This document shows positions 62,680 through 64,000 of a stretch of 64,000 bases of DNA, piece by piece. The stretch is from assembly GCF_000974765.1 (NCBI RefSeq), contig NZ_BBWU01000016.1, positions 1 through 64,000 on the forward strand, in the 5' to 3' direction. The notes beneath the pieces were generated by a model, which did not search any database, was not told the DNA's origin, and worked only from the letters and a program-made list of their open reading frames with translations. The stretch's first letter is position 1. Each line of letters begins with the position of its first letter. The translations under genes and the position numbers were made by a program. The stretch comes from Sphingomonas changbaiensis NBRC 104936 (lineage in GTDB: Bacteria > Pseudomonadota > Alphaproteobacteria > Sphingomonadales > Sphingomonadaceae).

Positions 62680-63233
62680 CGGCGCGCGGTTCGGTGCCGC
62701 TTCAGGACAATATAGAGCGCTCCCGTGCCGCCGTGACGCGGATGCGCGCCGCGCACGGCAGCGATATCGGCCGAGTGGCGGGAGGCGGCGATCCAGTCGC
62801 CGACCGCGGCCCGGATTGCGCCTCTCCCCGATCCGGGATCGCGCGGCTTTCCGGTCACCAGCAGCAGCACGCGGATGCCGCGCGCGATCGCTTCATCGAG
62901 GCCGGCGTCGAGCGTGCGATACGCCGTGTCGAGCGTGTGGCCGTGAAGGTCGACGGCAAGCTCTGGGGCGACCAGGCCGCGGGAGAGGCGGCGGTCCCAG
63001 CTGCCGTCGAGAGTGTTGGAGGAAGCGGGCTTCGCCGATTTGAGTCCGTTCGCTTCGAGCGAAGTCGAGAAGCGCTTTTGCTCCGAGCGGGTGGACGCGC
63101 GTTTCTCGACTTCGCTCGAAACGAACGGTTGTGGAGTGGCTGGCTCGTGAGCCCTCCCCTCCAACGGCTCGACGCTCGCGATCACGCGCGCCCAGAGGCG
63201 GGCCTCCTCAGTGCTGAGCGGACGCTCCTTCAC
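62676..63233 (-). CDS. Smr (MutS2-type) domain protein with an internal repeat-derived segment
   Basis: 185 residues. Residues 1-35 are the native N-terminus (VKERPLSTEEARLWARVIAS). About residues 36-65 (from PFVSSEVEKR to SLEANGLK) are encoded by a type C repeat inserted in frame. Residues ~90-185 form the Smr domain: LAVDLHGHTLDTAYRTLD (DLHG motif), LLVTGKPRDPGSGRGAIR (TGxG-like) and HGGTGALYIVLKR. Smr domains are endonucleases or nucleic-acid binders. GTG 63233 has GGGAGGGG upstream and overlaps mltA by 26 nt; mltA-smr order is common in alphaproteobacteria. Confidence 0.88.
   Translation of the reverse strand: MKERPLSTEEARLWARVIASVEPLEGRAHEPATPQPFVSSEVEKRASTRSEQKRFSTSLEANGLKSAKPASSNTLDGSWDRRLSRGLVAPELAVDLHGHTLDTAYRTLDAGLDEAIARGIRVLLLVTGKPRDPGSGRGAIRAAVGDWIAASRHSADIAAVRGAHPRHGGTGALYIVLKRHRTARR
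63046..63128. repeat. Type C palindromic repeat inside the smr coding region
   Basis: 83-bp copy, the longest of the five (CCGTTCGCTTCGAGCGAAGT ... GACTTCGCTCGAAACGAACGG). It lies in the linker ahead of the Smr fold and keeps the frame open. Confidence 0.92.
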
Positions 63234-64000
63234 GAACCCCTCCCTGGGCGAGCCGGTCCAGCGTGCCGAGGGGCAACAGCAGCCAGGCGCGGCCGCGCGC
63301 GAGCAGGCCGCCGGCGATCCGCGCCGCCTCGTCCCCTGGTCCCCAGAAAGTGTCGAACCGGTTCGGGCCCTTGATCGCGCCCCCGGTATCCTGGGCGACC
63401 CACAAGCCGTCCGCTTCGGGATTGTCGACGTCGAGGAACACCGGCGCGCCGAGCGGCGTGAAATTCGGATCGGCAGCGACACTGCCCTGCGGCGTGACCG
63501 GAACGCCGAGCGCGCCCAGCGGCCCGGGCCCCGTCAGCTCGCGGAAGAAGACGTAGCTGCGGTTTTCCTGCATGATCGCCTTGCCTTCGTCCGGATGCTC
63601 ATGGAGCCAGGCGACGATCCCCTGCATGCTCGTCTGGCCCGGACCGAGCAGGCCGCGCTGCTTCATCAGGGCGCCGATGCCGGTATATGGAAAGCCATTC
63701 TGCCCGGCATAGCCGACGCGCATCACGCTGCCGTCCGGGAAACGAAGGCGGCCGGAGCCCTGGATCTCAAGGAAGAACAGCGCGACCGGGTCGGCGGCCC
63801 AGGCGATCTCCAGGCCGCGCCCGGCAAGCGCACCATTGTCGATCTCCGTGCGGTCGAAATAGGGCATGAATTGCCCGTCGACGACACGGCCGCGCTGCTT
63901 TTTCAGTGGGCAGGTCGCGGGATCGATCGGCGGTGCGAGCGGGTCGAGCTGGGACGGGCAAACCGGGACCTGCTGCTCGACCAGATCATCCGGCATCCGA
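63208..64000 (-). CDS. mltA: Membrane-bound lytic murein transglycosylase A (5' end outside window)
   Basis: C-terminal ~263 residues of MltA. RVVDGQFMPYFDRTEIDNGAL and LEIAWAADPVALFFLEIQGSG are MltA-domain motifs; the 3D domain near the end has VAQDTGGAIKGPNRFDTFWGPGDEA with the catalytic Asp. The frame is open to the window edge, so the N-terminus and signal peptide are missing. It cleaves glycan strands without a Glu nucleophile, unlike MltB at 48848. Confidence 0.93.
   Translation of the reverse strand, partial: RMPDDLVEQQVPVCPSQLDPLAPPIDPATCPLKKQRGRVVDGQFMPYFDRTEIDNGALAGRGLEIAWAADPVALFFLEIQGSGRLRFPDGSVMRVGYAGQNGFPYTGIGALMKQRGLLGPGQTSMQGIVAWLHEHPDEGKAIMQENRSYVFFRELTGPGPLGALGVPVTPQGSVAADPNFTPLGAPVFLDVDNPEADGLWVAQDTGGAIKGPNRFDTFWGPGDEAARIAGGLLARGRAWLLLPLGTLDRLAQGGVREGASAQH

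Noticed and set aside
3608-63128. Repeated palindromes as a possible CRISPR array
   Set aside because: Copies are kilobases apart, lack regular spacers, and no cas gene is in the window.

Overview
This window is a GC-rich chromosomal segment from an alphaproteobacterium. Gene content and order point to Sphingomonadales, most likely Sphingomonas or a close relative: a double-length Hfq beside NtrY/NtrX and HflX, a PEPxxWA-CTERM protein, a fused IspDF, GTTC-N7-GTTC (alphaproteobacterial type) LexA boxes, and many short palindromic intergenic repeats. The species assignment is inference from gene content. No plasmid, prophage, IS transposase or CRISPR array was seen.

Layout. Positions 1-13.5k: a large secreted BNR/sortilin-type beta-propeller protein, UvrD/PcrA helicase behind a LexA box, a DUF6582-like small protein, a DMT exporter, a pseudouridine synthase joined in frame to RsmD by a repeat, a lone receiver protein, a Rieske oxygenase, a SIR2-like protein, tRNA-Leu(CAA) and a KefB-type antiporter whose start lies inside the end of a 270-bp MITE-like element. 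13.7-18.5k: a FAD monooxygenase, NADP-isocitrate dehydrogenase, a YciI-like protein, the phosphatidylethanolamine pair psd-pssA, and a small membrane protein behind a LexA box. 18.7-30.1k: rpsB-tsf, pyrH, frr-uppS-cdsA-dxr-rseP-bamA-skp-fabZ (translation factors, isoprenoid and phospholipid precursors, outer-membrane assembly), then rpmE. 30-35.7k: a secreted unknown, carbonic anhydrase, lipA, a Coq10/RatA-type protein, cinA, ispDF and dusB. 35.8-41.3k: ntrY-ntrX-hfq-hflX. 41.4-49.9k, minus strand: mltB-dac-tmk-holB-metG-tatD-MBL hydrolase-retropepsin-mazG. 50-59k: tRNA-Ser(UGA), an endonuclease/exonuclease/phosphatase protein with a large patatin, and lapA-pyrF-trpF-trpB-trpA-accD-folC. 59-64k: a haem-oxygenase-fold diiron protein, an AmpG-like permease, a PEPxxWA-CTERM protein, an Smr protein and the 3' part of mltA.

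Most of the window is housekeeping. Genes are packed with 1- to 4-nt start/stop overlaps, suggesting translational coupling. Three features stand out. (1) Two perfect GTTC-N7-GTTC boxes: one directly upstream of uvrD, the other within the promoter region of a 74-residue single-pass membrane protein, which makes that protein a candidate SOS-induced small membrane effector. (2) At least five families of palindromic repeats (called A to E here). Several copies are read through as protein: inside an Smr protein, at the LipA C-terminus, and as the linker between RluB-like and RsmD modules. (3) A tandem two-Sm-domain Hfq whose second half has lost several canonical RNA-contact residues.
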